A DNA stretch of 64,000 nt from Desulfovibrio subterraneus (GCF_013340285.1 NZ_BLVO01000013.1:1037574-1101573), one strand, 5' to 3'. Counted from the stretch's first letter, positions 1 through 9,460 are shown. The notes: generated by a model not told the origin, from the letters alone. Made by a program: numbers and translations.

Positions 1-1870
1 CCGCCTCTCGTTCGATGTTGATGATTCCTTCCTTGCCGATGGAGGTGGCGCAGGTAATGCGGGCAGGCTTGCCGAAAGCATAGTCACCAAGGGAATATAC
101 CGCCAGCCCGTTGATCTGTCCCACGACAGCACCTTCGGTATCTATAAACACGCTGCCGCGGTCTATCATTTCCTGCAGACGGTCTTCCATCTGGTTCGTG
201 CGATAAATGCGTGCGTCATTCGCCTTGCAAATATGCTCGCCGCGGACGATGGATTCTCCTGCCTCTCTGGCAATAAAGTTGGCCTCTTCCATTATGTCAC
301 TGAGAATGGGGAATGCCGTGGAAATGCGTTCCTGCCTGCCGGATATACGCACGCCGTGTTCAAGAAGCGAGGCAACGGCATCGGCATGGAACGGCATCAG
401 TTTACCTTCGTTCACAAAGGTCCTGATGAGTCGGCTGATATCGCGGACAGCCTTGTCATCCCGCGGCATGGACGCTTCAAAATCGGCACGGACCTTGAAG
501 ATCTTGTCCACGTCTTCATCATAATTCCGCAACAGATGGTACAGGTGCGGGGTGGCTATGACGACAACCTTCACCTCCATCGATATGGACTCAGGCTTAA
601 GTGAAGAGGTGGCCATGAGGTAGTAAGGATCGAAGGTCTGTATCTCAATCTCGGAAGTTTTCAGCGCCCGCTTGAGCGTCTGCCACACACCGGCTTCCTG
701 AATGGCATCCATGAGATTAATCACAAGATACCCGCCATTGGCCCTGATGAACGAACCGCCGTTGATCTTTTTGTAGTCTGTTCGCCACAGCCCGTTTCTA
801 TCCATCACCCTTTCGATACTGCCGAAGAGGTTGCGGTAGGTGGGATGCGATTCCACAATGACGGGCGGGCCTTCGCTCTCGCTGTTGTCCACAAGCAGGT
901 TCACACCGTAGGGATGCAGTACCGTTTCTGCCGATGAGCCAGGAAAACTCATACCCATGGGGCCTTGCTGCGGCTGGCCAATGGACTTGATCGCATCCAG
1001 ATTCTCGGCCATGTCATCGAGCATGGCCTCCACATGTTTTTGCACCTTCTCCGCATCCCGCCATCCATTGAGCAGAGGTTCGGAAAGCTCGCGGGCAATG
1101 TTCATGAACATGAGCTTGTCCACTTCCTCGCTGCGGTGCTTCACCTCTTTCTGCAGTGTCCGCACCTCTAGGAAAATGGCGTCTATGTCTTCCTTGAGTT
1201 CCTTGTACTTGGCGCGCAACTGTTCAAATTCTTCGCGTGGGAAGCGGCCCTTCTCCATCATCTCTTCAAGCTTGAGCAGGTGAACCGGCTCACCGTCGAT
1301 GACAGGCACGATATCGGGGCGCTGTATCTGGCCCATCTGCATGTTCACCATGACAAAACCGGCATCCTTAACGCGCTCTTCAAGCCCTTTGAAGAACTCG
1401 CGGGTTTTCTTGTCGTGCTCTTCTATGATGGCATTCTTGCTGTTGATGTATTCCTGACTTTCAAACAGCTGAGGCACTTCGCGCTTGATGCCTTCAAGGA
1501 ACTTGTCCACAGCGGTTTTGAACTTCACGCCGTTTCCGGCCACAAAACGCAGCAGTATCGGCTCTTCCTGGGTTTTGAAATTGTTCACGTAGCAGAGATC
1601 GTCAGGAGTCTCCTGCTTACGGGTATAATTTTCCAGCAGGCGCTTCACCACAGCCATTTTGCCAAGGTTAACGGAGCCGGTAACGAATATATTGTACCCT
1701 TTGGCATCCATGCCCATACCGAACCGGAATGCCTCTACCCCTCTATCCTGCCCGATAATCTCTTCCTGCGCCTCCAGTTCGTCCGTCGTGGTAAAAGGCA
1801 ATGCGGCCGGGTCCAGCCTCCATCGCAGATCTTCCAAGGCAACTATCGCTCTATCTCTGATCGCAGTCAT
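1..1870 (-). CDS. Lon-like ATP-dependent protease (AAA_32/LonB-like family), C-terminus cut off by window edge
   Basis: The reading frame opens at the ATG at 1870, behind GGAGG at 1876-1880, and runs open to base 1, so about 623 N-terminal residues are present. It reads as the Lon-like family with an N-terminal AAA_32 ATPase, a long coiled-coil insertion (roughly residues 150-290) and a C-terminal Lon protease domain. The protease domain begins near residue 595, at a GAVVGQINGLAV stretch; the catalytic Ser/Lys dyad would lie outside the window. The P-loop position (residues 65-72) reads GSVNLGKM, without the usual Ser/Thr after Lys, so nucleotide binding may be altered. It lies 18 bp downstream of the Hsp20 gene and is probably cotranscribed with it. 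Expected role: cytoplasmic degradation of misfolded proteins. Confidence 0.9.
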   Translation of the reverse strand, partial: MTAIRDRAIVALEDLRWRLDPAALPFTTTDELEAQEEIIGQDRGVEAFRFGMGMDAKGYNIFVTGSVNLGKMAVVKRLLENYTRKQETPDDLCYVNNFKTQEEPILLRFVAGNGVKFKTAVDKFLEGIKREVPQLFESQEYINSKNAIIEEHDKKTREFFKGLEERVKDAGFVMVNMQMGQIQRPDIVPVIDGEPVHLLKLEEMMEKGRFPREEFEQLRAKYKELKEDIDAIFLEVRTLQKEVKHRSEEVDKLMFMNIARELSEPLLNGWRDAEKVQKHVEAMLDDMAENLDAIKSIGQPQQGPMGMSFPGSSAETVLHPYGVNLLVDNSESEGPPVIVESHPTYRNLFGSIERVMDRNGLWRTDYKKINGGSFIRANGGYLVINLMDAIQEAGVWQTLKRALKTSEIEIQTFDPYYLMATSSLKPESISMEVKVVVIATPHLYHLLRNYDEDVDKIFKVRADFEASMPRDDKAVRDISRLIRTFVNEGKLMPFHADAVASLLEHGVRISGRQERISTAFPILSDIMEEANFIAREAGESIVRGEHICKANDARIYRTNQMEDRLQEMIDRGSVFIDTEGAVVGQINGLAVYSLGDYAFGKPARITCATSIGKEGIINIEREA

Positions 1871-1888
1871 TGTAACCTCCTGGCAGGC

Positions 1889-2317
1889 TTAGGATCGGTG
1901 CTTCAGCAGTATCGGTACGCGGCGCGCCTGCGGCTTTCTGCATTTGGGCATTATGATACGCAGCATGGTTCCGGTAAGTTCGGCCACCACATCTTCAGAA
2001 CGCACTTTGCAGGGCAGTTTAAAACGATGTTCCATGAGGCTGCTTCTGGTTTCTCCGGCTGCCTCTTCCTGCTGGGTGCAACTGATGGAAAGCATGTCGC
2101 CGTTAATCTCGATGGCAAGATCTTCCGGTTTCACGCCGGGCAGTTGAGCCTCAACGATCACCTCATCGGGCAGATCCTTGATGGTCAGGTCAACCTCGGC
2201 AAGAGGCTGACACAGTGAAGGCAACCCGAAATCCGAACACAATCTGTCGAAAAGCCGCTCACTGTCATTTCTGAGTCGTTGCAATTGCTGGCTTTTCCAA
2301 ATCTTCAAGTTGGGCAT
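1889..2317 (-). CDS. Hsp20/alpha-crystallin family small heat-shock protein
   Basis: A 142-residue protein with an alpha-crystallin domain at about residues 40-126. It includes the LPGVKPEDLAIEI strand and a GTMLRIIMPK end strand of the family's G-x-L type. Small heat-shock proteins bind unfolding clients without ATP. The frame extends 13 codons further upstream, but the ATG at 2317 has GGAGG seven bases before it and is the better start. It precedes the Lon-like protease gene by 18 bp, pairing a holdase with a protease. I see no CIRCE element and no heat-shock-sigma promoter upstream, only a modest sigma70-like one. Confidence 0.93.
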   Translation of the reverse strand: MPNLKIWKSQQLQRLRNDSERLFDRLCSDFGLPSLCQPLAEVDLTIKDLPDEVIVEAQLPGVKPEDLAIEINGDMLSISCTQQEEAAGETRSSLMEHRFKLPCKVRSEDVVAELTGTMLRIIMPKCRKPQARRVPILLKHRS

Positions 2318-2414
2318 ATCCCATCCTCCTGATACAAAAGCCTGAGCTGTCGGCAATGTCCCCCGTCTCCGGCAAAAGGCAGACGACAGCGTTGGAATCT
2401 AACATCTAACCATA

Positions 2415-2442
2415 TTTATACATTCTTTCCGAGTAATGTGAA
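2415..2442 (-). promoter_or_regulatory. Candidate sigma70 promoter for hsp20-lon
   Basis: On the minus strand TTCACA (2437-2442) and TATAAA (2415-2420) are separated by 16 bp, about 100 bp upstream of the Hsp20 start. The match is moderate. The rest of the 2318-2650 intergenic region, which also has to hold the greA promoter, shows nothing else I can name. Confidence 0.35.
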
Positions 2443-2650
2443 TGGCCGGACGATATTTTTCTTCATCCGTTACCGAGTTAAGATACAACTCCTCCTTGAC
2501 CAACAGGCCACAATGCCTTACCCAGACATTTCGGCCGACGTCGTTCGAAGTCTTCCGATTTCCGGCTCCGCCCCTCTGCTGTCACCGGCACAACCGCCGT
2601 TCTGACGACTCCCATAAAACAGACTAGTACGATTTAAGGATACGCAAAGA

Positions 2651-3139
2651 ATGGATACTATCCCGATTTCCGTTGAAGGTTTCAAAAAGCTCGAGCGTGA
2701 ACTTGATGCACTGAAGAAGGAACGCCCGGCCATCATTCAGGCTATCAAAGAAGCCCGTGAAGAAGGCGATCTTTCGGAAAATGCCGGATACGATGCCGCA
2801 CGCGAACGCCAGGGTATGCTCGAAGCGCGCATCAACTACATTGAATCGCGTATGCCCAAGTTCAATGTCATCGACATCAACACGCTGAACAGCCCCAAGG
2901 CCATTTTCGGCTCTACCGTTACGGTCGAAGACCTCGAAAGCGGTGAAAAGAAGACCTACACTATGCTTGGTCCTGACGAAGCCGACTTCAACAACGGCAG
3001 CATTTCCATCCTTTCCCCCGTTGCAAAAGCCCTTCTCGGCAAGCAGGTGGGTGACGAGGTTGTGGTAAATGCTCCCAAGGGCCGCATTGAATACGAGATC
3101 ATCTCCATCGAATTCAAGGGAACCTCTCCCGCTGCATAA
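2651..3139 (+). CDS. greA: Transcription elongation factor GreA
   Basis: A 162-residue protein of normal GreA length. Residues 1-75 form the antiparallel coiled coil whose acidic tip reads GDLSENAGYDAA (Asp40, Glu43). That tip enters the RNA polymerase secondary channel and stimulates cleavage of backtracked RNA. The C-terminal half is the globular FKBP-like domain (ILSPVAKALLGKQVGDEV...). An AAGGA lies nine bases upstream of the ATG. It is a single-gene unit closed by a strong terminator at 3166-3191. Confidence 0.98.
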   Translation: MDTIPISVEGFKKLERELDALKKERPAIIQAIKEAREEGDLSENAGYDAARERQGMLEARINYIESRMPKFNVIDINTLNSPKAIFGSTVTVEDLESGEKKTYTMLGPDEADFNNGSISILSPVAKALLGKQVGDEVVVNAPKGRIEYEIISIEFKGTSPAA

Positions 3140-3165
3140 ACGGGCCAGCCTGTATGATATTATCC

Positions 3166-3191
3166 GGCCAGCCCCAAGCTGGCCTTTTTTT
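3166..3191 (+). terminator. Rho-independent terminator of greA
   Basis: Perfect 7-bp stem GGCCAGC/GCTGGCC (3166-3172 with 3178-3184), 5-base loop, followed by seven T. Confidence 0.9.
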
Positions 3192-3205
3192 ATTTTCGCA
3201 GGCAC

Positions 3206-3237
3206 AAAAAAAAGGCGGCCCCCATCGGGGCCGCCTT
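3206..3237 (-). terminator. Rho-independent terminator of the parvulin gene
   Basis: On the minus strand an 11-bp GC-rich stem (3212-3222 with 3227-3237) is followed by eight T (A run 3206-3213 on the plus strand). It sits back to back with the greA terminator between convergent genes. Confidence 0.9.
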
Positions 3238-3278
3238 GCACAGGCGCCGCAATTGCGGCACTCTGAACATACGCAAAA

Positions 3279-3560
3279 TTATTCCGAACGCTCGGTTACT
3301 TCCACCAGATGATAACCGAACTGGGTACGCACGGGGCCGTGTACCACGCCTACGGCTTCATTAAAGCAGACATGGTCGAACTCGGGGACCATCTGACCGG
3401 GGCGGAACTGGCCCAGTTCGCCACCACGACGACCGGAGGGGCACTTGGAATACTGCTTTGCCACTTCTGCGAATTCTTCGCCGCCTTCAATGCGGGTCTT
3501 CAGTTCAATGCAGGTAGCTTCGGAATCGACAAGAATGTGACGCGCTTTGGCTGTTGCCAT
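3279..3560 (-). CDS. Single-domain parvulin peptidyl-prolyl isomerase (PpiC-type)
   Basis: A 93-residue protein, the same length as E. coli PpiC (parvulin 10). It contains the whole parvulin fold: ARHILV at residues 6-11, the CPSGRRGGELG segment from Cys40, GQMVPEFD, and TQFGYHLVEV near the C-terminus with the family's second histidine. There is no signal peptide, so it should act in the cytoplasm, catalysing cis-trans isomerisation of prolyl bonds. AAGGAG precedes the ATG by seven bases. It is monocistronic with its own terminator and faces greA. Confidence 0.95.
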   Translation of the reverse strand: MATAKARHILVDSEATCIELKTRIEGGEEFAEVAKQYSKCPSGRRGGELGQFRPGQMVPEFDHVCFNEAVGVVHGPVRTQFGYHLVEVTERSE

Positions 3561-3729
3561 TGAATGCTCCTTATAATTCAGTTTATGTGCAAATCATGCC
3601 ATGCCTTCGCTCGCGAAGCAACATATGCCCTTTCCCCTTTTTTCGTTCTTGCTTCTGGAGCGGATGAAAGATATAGCCCCCTAAGCAATTTGATGAACTT
3701 TTAACCATGATGTTTTCAAGGAGAACTGG

Positions 3730-5208
3730 ATGGCCGGTTCCGACGACAGCCGCCAGAATGGCGCTGAAGAAAGTTTTGAAGCGATGCTGGACGCCTACAC
3801 AGGCTCCATGGGTGAAAGCCTTAAGGTTGGGGACCGCGTGAAAGGCACGGTCATCAGCATTACCGCTGACAGCGTGTTTGTGGACACCGGCACCAAGGTA
3901 GACGGAGTTGCCGAGCGCAGCGAATTCCTTGATGATGCAGGCGAGTTGGCCGTGAAAGACGGCGACGAAGTAGAACTGTACGTCATGGCAGCCAATGCCC
4001 AGGAAATCCGCCTTTCCAAGGCTCTTTCCGGCATTGGTGGCGCTGCCATTCTGGAAGACGCCTTCAGGGCAAACCTGCCTGTTGAAGGCCGCGTTGTTGC
4101 CACCCGCAAGGGCGGGTACGACGTTGAGGTGCTCAAGCGCCGCGCCTTCTGCCCCGTCAGCCAGATCGACACCCGCTTCGTTGAAGACGCGGAAGCCTAT
4201 GTAGGTCAGACCTTCCAGTTCCAGATCATCAAGTTCGAACAGAACGGTCGCAACGTTGTTGTGTCCCGCCGTGTACTGCTTGAACAGGAGCTGGAAGCAA
4301 AGCGCGCCGAATTCCTTGCCGAAATCAAGGAAGGTTCCGTTGTCGACGCCAAGATCGTACGCCTTGCTCCTTTCGGTGCCTTCGCCGAAATTCAGCCCGG
4401 CATCGAAGGTCTGATTCACGTTTCCGAACTCAGCTGGGCCCGTATCGGCTCTGCAGATGAGGTCGTTAGCGAAGGCGACGTAGTGCGTGCCAAGGTCCTT
4501 TCCATTGAAACGGATAAAAAGGGCCAGCTGCGCATTTCCATGTCCGCCAAGCAGGTAATGGAAAATCCCTGGGCCCGCGTTGCCGAAGATCTCAAGGAAG
4601 GCGAAGTGCGTGAAGGCAAGGTTGTACGCCTCACCAACTTTGGTGCCTTTGTTGAAGTTCTTCCCGGCATTGACGGCCTGGTGCACATTTCCGAAATGTC
4701 TTACACCAAGCGCGTGCACAAGCCCGGTGACATGGTTGCCGCAGGCGACAAGGTTATGGTGAAGGTTAAGGGCATAGACCTTAACGCACAGCGCGTTTCC
4801 CTCAGCATGAAGGAAGCCGAAGGCGACCCGTGGGCAGGCATTGAAGAACGCTTTGCCGCAGGCGCCACTGTTGAAGGCAAGGTTGAATCCCGCACCGACT
4901 TCGGTCTGTTTGTGGCACTTGCTCCCGGTATTACCGGCCTCATGCCCAAGTCCAACATGGCAAAGGCCGACAAGGCTGCCAATCTGGACAACGTGAAGCC
5001 CGGCGACACCCTGCAGGTAACCGTTGCGCAGGTTCGCACCGCTGAACGCAAGATCACCCTCGCCCCCGTGGGCGTAGTGACCGAAGAAGACAACTCGTGG
5101 AAGGAATACCGCAAACCCAAGGCTGAAAAGACCACGGTTTCCGGCGATACTTCCGCCTTCTCTAACTCTCTTGGGGCAGCTCTCAAGAACGCCCTGAAGA
5201 ACAAGTAG
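3730..5208 (+). CDS. S1 RNA-binding domain protein with five S1 repeats
   Basis: A 492-residue protein with five S1 (OB-fold) repeats beginning near residues 31, 115, 203, 288 and 374. Repeats 3 and 4 carry the classic FGAFVE...PGIEGLIHVSELS-type sequence; repeat 5 is more divergent. Canonical ribosomal S1 usually has six repeats and 550-580 residues, so this may be a shorter S1 paralogue rather than rpsA itself. Either way it should bind mRNA or rRNA. AAGGAG lies six bases before the ATG. It is followed by a strong terminator, so it forms its own unit upstream of htrA. Confidence 0.92.
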   Translation: MAGSDDSRQNGAEESFEAMLDAYTGSMGESLKVGDRVKGTVISITADSVFVDTGTKVDGVAERSEFLDDAGELAVKDGDEVELYVMAANAQEIRLSKALSGIGGAAILEDAFRANLPVEGRVVATRKGGYDVEVLKRRAFCPVSQIDTRFVEDAEAYVGQTFQFQIIKFEQNGRNVVVSRRVLLEQELEAKRAEFLAEIKEGSVVDAKIVRLAPFGAFAEIQPGIEGLIHVSELSWARIGSADEVVSEGDVVRAKVLSIETDKKGQLRISMSAKQVMENPWARVAEDLKEGEVREGKVVRLTNFGAFVEVLPGIDGLVHISEMSYTKRVHKPGDMVAAGDKVMVKVKGIDLNAQRVSLSMKEAEGDPWAGIEERFAAGATVEGKVESRTDFGLFVALAPGITGLMPKSNMAKADKAANLDNVKPGDTLQVTVAQVRTAERKITLAPVGVVTEEDNSWKEYRKPKAEKTTVSGDTSAFSNSLGAALKNALKNK

Positions 5209-5231
5209 CGTTCTGCGTTCCTGAACATTTG

Positions 5232-5260
5232 AAAGGCCGGTCTTTGACCGGCCTTTTCTT
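5232..5260 (+). terminator. Rho-independent terminator of the S1-domain gene
   Basis: Perfect 11-bp stem (5232-5242 with 5246-5256), TTT loop, followed by TCTT. Confidence 0.88.
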
Positions 5261-5451
5261 GTATGTTTAGCCCGCCTTTTACGGCATTACCGCACTCCCT
5301 CATGCATCTTCCTGCATACGGCTCTTCGCAAACCTGCTTCTTCCACTATAATAGAACAGTTACATAGCCCCTGCCCCTGAGGCTCTATCCTTACTCCAGG
5401 TGTTCAGACAGGCCCTTGCAGACATTCGCAGGCATTTTTTCATCCCAAGAG

Positions 5452-5479
5452 TTTACAATAAGAAAAAACGGCCTATTAT
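5452..5479 (+). promoter_or_regulatory. Candidate sigma70 promoter of htrA; rest of 5261-5542 otherwise empty
   Basis: TTTACA (5452-5457) and TATTAT (5474-5479) with a 16-bp spacer, about 65 bp before the htrA ATG. In the remainder of this gene-poor 334-bp interval (5209-5542), apart from the terminator at 5232-5260, I see no RNA or ORF that I would support. Confidence 0.5.
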
Positions 5480-5542
5480 GTATGAGGTCTGAAATTCTGC
5501 CGTTGCTACCCATTTCATGCAGAATTCTCAAGGAGAACCGTA

Positions 5543-6982
5543 ATGAACCGCCTTACTCCAAAAGTCTTTGTGACTTCCCCCCTTCTGGTGCTGATCATGG
5601 CAGCAACGGCCCTTGCCGCCAACCTGCCCGACTTCACCGCGCTGGCCAAAAAGGCCGGTCCGGCCGTTGCGAACATCAGTACGGAAAAGACCGTTGAGAT
5701 TTCCAATAACAAGGGCCTGCAGGACTTTCTGCGAAACCACCCCCGTGGAACCCCCTTTGACGATTTCTTTGATCAGTTCGACCAGTTCTTCGGCAACCGC
5801 GGTGAGCAGCAGCCCCGCAAGGAGCGGTCACTTGGTTCCGGCTTCATCATCTCCGCAGACGGATATGTTGTGACCAACAACCACGTCATCGAAAATGCGG
5901 ACATCATCCGCGTGAACATTGAAACCGGCAAGAACAGCTCCGAATCACTCATTGCCAAGGTCATCGGCACTGATCCGGAAACCGACCTCGCCCTGCTCAA
6001 GGTGGACGCCAACCGCACCCTGCCCTTCATAGAGTTCGGCAACTCTGATGATCTGGAAGTGGGCGAATGGGTCATGGCCATCGGCAACCCCTTCGGCCTA
6101 GACCACACAGTCACAGCAGGCATTGTCAGCGCTAAGGGCCGCAATATCCGTTCCGGCCCCTTTGACAACTACCTGCAGACCGACGCCTCCATCAATCCCG
6201 GCAACTCCGGCGGCCCCCTGATTAACGGAGACGGCGAAGTCATCGGCATCAACACCGCCATCATTGCGCGCGGACAGGGGATCGGCTTTGCCATTCCCAG
6301 CAACATGGCCAAGCGCATCATCAACCAGCTGAAGACGGAACAGACGGTCCGTCGCGGCTGGATAGGCGTGAACATCACCAATCTTGATGAAAACACCGCC
6401 AAAGCCCTGGGTCTGAAGACCGACAAGGGTGCGTTTGTAGCCGGCGTTATTCCCGGACAGCCTGCCGACAAGGCCGGCCTGAAATCCGGCGATATCATTG
6501 TCGGCGTAAACGACAAGACCATCACCTCGTCCAGCGAGCTTATCAATTCCATTGCAAACCTGCCCCCCGGTGACAAGGCCAAGCTGACCATCCTTCGTGA
6601 AGGCAAATCCCGCACGCTGATGATCACCCTTGGTGAACGCAACCGCGAAGTTGCCAAGGCGGCACCCAGCCAGCCCGCAACAGAGTCAGCCATTGCCTCT
6701 CTCGGCATCAAGCTGCGCGCGGTAACATCTACCGAAGCCAAGGCACTTGGACTTGACTCCGTGGCCGGTATTCTGGTCACCGAAGTGGACCCGACCAAAC
6801 CTGCTGCCGAAGCAGATATGCGACCCGGCGACGTGATTCTTCAGGCCAACCTCAAACCCGTGAACACGGTTGACGAGTTCCTGAAGGTTCTGAAGGAAGA
6901 AGGCGAGCCGCGCGGTGCCATAATGCTGCAGATCAAGCGACGCGGCATAGTGCAGTTCTACTCCATTCCCATTTCCCGGTAA
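5543..6982 (+). CDS. htrA: HtrA/DegP-family periplasmic serine endoprotease
   Basis: A 479-residue protein with a Sec signal peptide (cleavage after ATALA, residue 25), a trypsin-like domain and two PDZ domains (about 265-355 and 385-475). The catalytic triad is visible: His114 in TNNHV, Asp148 in TDLALLKV and Ser222 in NPGNSGGPL. DegP-type proteases cleave or hold misfolded periplasmic and outer-membrane proteins, with the PDZ domains selecting substrates and controlling oligomer state. The linker before the catalytic core (FDDFFDQFDQFF) matches the flexible LA loop of the family. AAGGAG lies just upstream of the ATG. Confidence 0.98.
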   Translation: MNRLTPKVFVTSPLLVLIMAATALAANLPDFTALAKKAGPAVANISTEKTVEISNNKGLQDFLRNHPRGTPFDDFFDQFDQFFGNRGEQQPRKERSLGSGFIISADGYVVTNNHVIENADIIRVNIETGKNSSESLIAKVIGTDPETDLALLKVDANRTLPFIEFGNSDDLEVGEWVMAIGNPFGLDHTVTAGIVSAKGRNIRSGPFDNYLQTDASINPGNSGGPLINGDGEVIGINTAIIARGQGIGFAIPSNMAKRIINQLKTEQTVRRGWIGVNITNLDENTAKALGLKTDKGAFVAGVIPGQPADKAGLKSGDIIVGVNDKTITSSSELINSIANLPPGDKAKLTILREGKSRTLMITLGERNREVAKAAPSQPATESAIASLGIKLRAVTSTEAKALGLDSVAGILVTEVDPTKPAAEADMRPGDVILQANLKPVNTVDEFLKVLKEEGEPRGAIMLQIKRRGIVQFYSIPISR

Positions 6983-6997
6983 GCGCTGAAATGACAG

Positions 6998-7028
6998 GCG
7001 GGCGTTCCGAACGGGACGCCCGCTTTTT
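6998..7028 (+). terminator. Rho-independent terminator of htrA
   Basis: 11-bp stem with one G-T pair (6998-7008 with 7013-7023), GAAC loop, five T. Confidence 0.9.
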
Positions 7029-7101
7029 CATTGGCTTTCACCTCCGCCCCTGCTACTATTCCGACCCGCTGCAAGGATAATCAAAGCTTTCAGGAGTTTC
7101 C

Positions 7102-8463
7102 ATGAGCTCTCTCACCCCCAGAGAAATAGTGTCCGAACTGGACAAGTATATCATCGGTCAGAAGGATGCCAAACGCATGGTGGCCGTAGCCATGCGCAAC
7201 CGCTGGAGACGCCAGCAGATCGAACCCGGCCTGCGCGACGAAATAGCCCCCAAGAACATCATCATGATGGGCCCCACCGGAGTGGGAAAGACGGAGATTG
7301 CCCGGCGACTCGCCAAGCTTTCCGGATCTCCCTTCGTCAAGGTCGAGGCCACCAAGTTCACTGAAGTGGGCTATGTGGGACGAGATGTCGAATCCATGGT
7401 CCGCGATCTCATGGAACTGGGCATTGCCCTCATCCGTGAAGAAGAGACCGAGCGCGTGCGCACCAAGGCCGAGGCCAATGCGGAAGAAAGCTTGCTGGAC
7501 CTGCTGTTGCCCGGCTCCCGCCTTTCCTCTCCTCCCATGACCTCGTTCGACGCCCCCACACCTTCTCCCGCCCCTGCGGGCGATTCCACGCGCGACAAGA
7601 TGCGCCAGATGTTCCGTCAGGGCAAACTGGACGACCGCGAAGTGGAAATGGAAGTGGAAATGCAGAGCGGGCCGCATCTCGAAGTCATGACCATACCGGG
7701 CATGGAAGAGATAGGCTCCCAGTTCAAGGACGTATTCAGCAAGGCCTTTCCTGCCAAGCGCAAGAAGCGCCGCATGCGCGTGGGCGACGCCTTTGCCCTG
7801 CTTATCGAGCAGGAAGCAGCACGGCTCATCGACCCCGACAAGGTGGCGGAACTTGCACGCGAGCGTGTGGAGCAGACGGGTATCATCTTCATTGATGAAA
7901 TCGACAAGATCGCCAGTTCCGAACACGGGGGCAAAAGCGCCGACATATCCCGCGACGGCGTGCAGCGCGACCTGCTGCCCATAGTCGAAGGCAGCGTCGT
8001 GAACACGAAATATGGCATGGTGCGCACCGACCATATTCTCTTCATCGGTGCCGGTGCCTTTCACTATGCCAAGCCTTCTGACCTCATCCCCGAACTGCAG
8101 GGCCGCTTCCCGCTGCGTACCGAGCTTTCCGCTCTGGGCAAGGAAGAGTTTTTGCGCATTCTCAAGGAACCGCGCAACGCCCTCACCATCCAGTACAAGG
8201 CGCTTCTTGCCACGGAAGGTGTCAGCATTGACTTTACCGAAGACGGCCTTGAAGAAATTGCCGCCTTTGCCGAAATGACGAACCAGGAAACCGAGAACAT
8301 CGGTGCCCGGCGTCTGTATACGATCATGGAACGTATTCTTGCGGAAATATCCTTTGAAGCGCCCGACCGTTCCGGCGATTCGCTTGTGATAGACCGTGAC
8401 TTTGTGCAGCAGCAACTGGCCGATGTCCGCGAAGACCGCGACCTCAGCCGGTATATTCTGTAA
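7102..8463 (+). CDS. hslU: ATP-dependent protease ATPase subunit HslU
   Basis: A 453-residue AAA+ unfoldase that threads substrates into the HslV peptidase. It shows the family start ([16 protein letters not shown]), Walker A GPTGVGKT at residues 57-64, a variable I domain at about 110-240, Walker B IIFIDEID, and the C-terminal RDLSRYIL tail that docks into HslV. AGGAG lies eight bases upstream of the ATG. hslV is not in this window, although the two are adjacent in many bacteria. argB starts 40 bp downstream on the same strand with no terminator between them. Confidence 0.98.
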   Translation: MSSLTPREIVSELDKYIIGQKDAKRMVAVAMRNRWRRQQIEPGLRDEIAPKNIIMMGPTGVGKTEIARRLAKLSGSPFVKVEATKFTEVGYVGRDVESMVRDLMELGIALIREEETERVRTKAEANAEESLLDLLLPGSRLSSPPMTSFDAPTPSPAPAGDSTRDKMRQMFRQGKLDDREVEMEVEMQSGPHLEVMTIPGMEEIGSQFKDVFSKAFPAKRKKRRMRVGDAFALLIEQEAARLIDPDKVAELARERVEQTGIIFIDEIDKIASSEHGGKSADISRDGVQRDLLPIVEGSVVNTKYGMVRTDHILFIGAGAFHYAKPSDLIPELQGRFPLRTELSALGKEEFLRILKEPRNALTIQYKALLATEGVSIDFTEDGLEEIAAFAEMTNQETENIGARRLYTIMERILAEISFEAPDRSGDSLVIDRDFVQQQLADVREDRDLSRYIL

Positions 8464-8503
8464 CCCCAGCCAGAACAATCCGATCCGTACGGGAGCATAG
8501 TGC

Positions 8504-9397
8504 ATGGACCAGCATGAAAAAGACAAAATGAAGTCGCGGGTTCTTATCGAATCCCTGCCCTATATGCGTCAGTTCCACGGCGAGACCGTCGTCATCAAGT
8601 ACGGTGGCCATGCAATGAAGGACGCTGAACTCGGCCGTGCCTTTGCTCTTAACATCGTACTGCTCAAGTATGTGGGCATCAATCCCGTGATCGTTCACGG
8701 CGGCGGCCCCCAGATTGGCAGAATGCTGGAAGCGCTGAACATTCAGAGCCACTTCCGCGAAGGACTGCGCGTTACCGACGACGCCACCATGGACGTGGTG
8801 GAAATGGTGCTCGTGGGCAAGGTGAACAAGGAAATCGTGAACATGCTCAACCTTGCGGGCTGCAAGGCAGTGGGGCTTTCCGGCAAGGACGGCAGGCTCA
8901 TCCGCGCCCGCAAGATGGAGATGGTAATAGAGAACTTCAAGCGCACGCCGGAAATTATCGACCTTGGCAAGGTGGGCGAAGTGGTCGGGGTGGAAACCTC
9001 TCTGCTCCGCTCGCTTGAGCGCGACGGCTATGTGCCCGTCATCGCCCCCGTTGGCGTGGATGATGAAGGCGTCACCTACAACATAAACGCAGACGCCGTG
9101 GCCGGTGCCGTGGCCGGTGCGCTCAAGGCAAAGCGCCTGCTGCTGCTCACCGATGTTGCCGGCATACTGGACAAGAACAAGGAACTGCTCTCCTCGCTCA
9201 CAGTGCGCCAGGTTCACGGACTCTTCGAACAGGGAGTGTTGCAGGGCGGCATGATCCCCAAGGTCAAATGCTGCCTTGAAGCCCTTGAAGAAGGTGTGGA
9301 AAAGGCCATGATCATCGATGGCCGGCTTGAAAACTCCGTGCTCCTTGAACTCTTCACCGACAAGGGTATCGGCACGCAGATCACGCATGACGCGTAA
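8504..9397 (+). CDS. argB: Acetylglutamate kinase
   Basis: A 297-residue member of the amino acid kinase family that phosphorylates N-acetyl-L-glutamate, the second step of arginine synthesis. Visible motifs are [11 protein letters not shown] (Lys32, phosphate-binding), the [11 protein letters not shown] glycine loop near residue 70, and LLLLTDVAG at the ATP site. The N-terminal extension before the kinase core is the kind seen in hexameric, arginine-inhibited enzymes, so feedback control by arginine is likely (inference). A strong terminator follows. Confidence 0.98.
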   Translation: MDQHEKDKMKSRVLIESLPYMRQFHGETVVIKYGGHAMKDAELGRAFALNIVLLKYVGINPVIVHGGGPQIGRMLEALNIQSHFREGLRVTDDATMDVVEMVLVGKVNKEIVNMLNLAGCKAVGLSGKDGRLIRARKMEMVIENFKRTPEIIDLGKVGEVVGVETSLLRSLERDGYVPVIAPVGVDDEGVTYNINADAVAGAVAGALKAKRLLLLTDVAGILDKNKELLSSLTVRQVHGLFEQGVLQGGMIPKVKCCLEALEEGVEKAMIIDGRLENSVLLELFTDKGIGTQITHDA

Positions 9398-9429
9398 GCC
9401 CCGCCCTTTTCCCGCATCACAACAGACAG

Positions 9430-9460
9430 GCCCCTGCCGCTTCATGCAGCAGGGGCTTTT
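9430..9460 (+). terminator. Rho-independent terminator of hslU-argB
   Basis: 8-bp stem GCCCCTGC/GCAGGGGC (9430-9437 with 9449-9456), 11-base loop, TTTT. Confidence 0.85.

Noticed and set aside
1280-2218. 312-codon plus-strand ORF
   Set aside because: Antisense to the Lon-like protease and Hsp20 genes; no ribosome-binding site.
3583-4719. 378-codon minus-strand ORF
   Set aside because: Antisense to the S1-domain gene; Phe/Asn/Gly-rich shadow without family match.
5416-5697. 93-codon ORF upstream of htrA
   Set aside because: Overlaps the htrA promoter and start in another frame; no independent ribosome-binding site.
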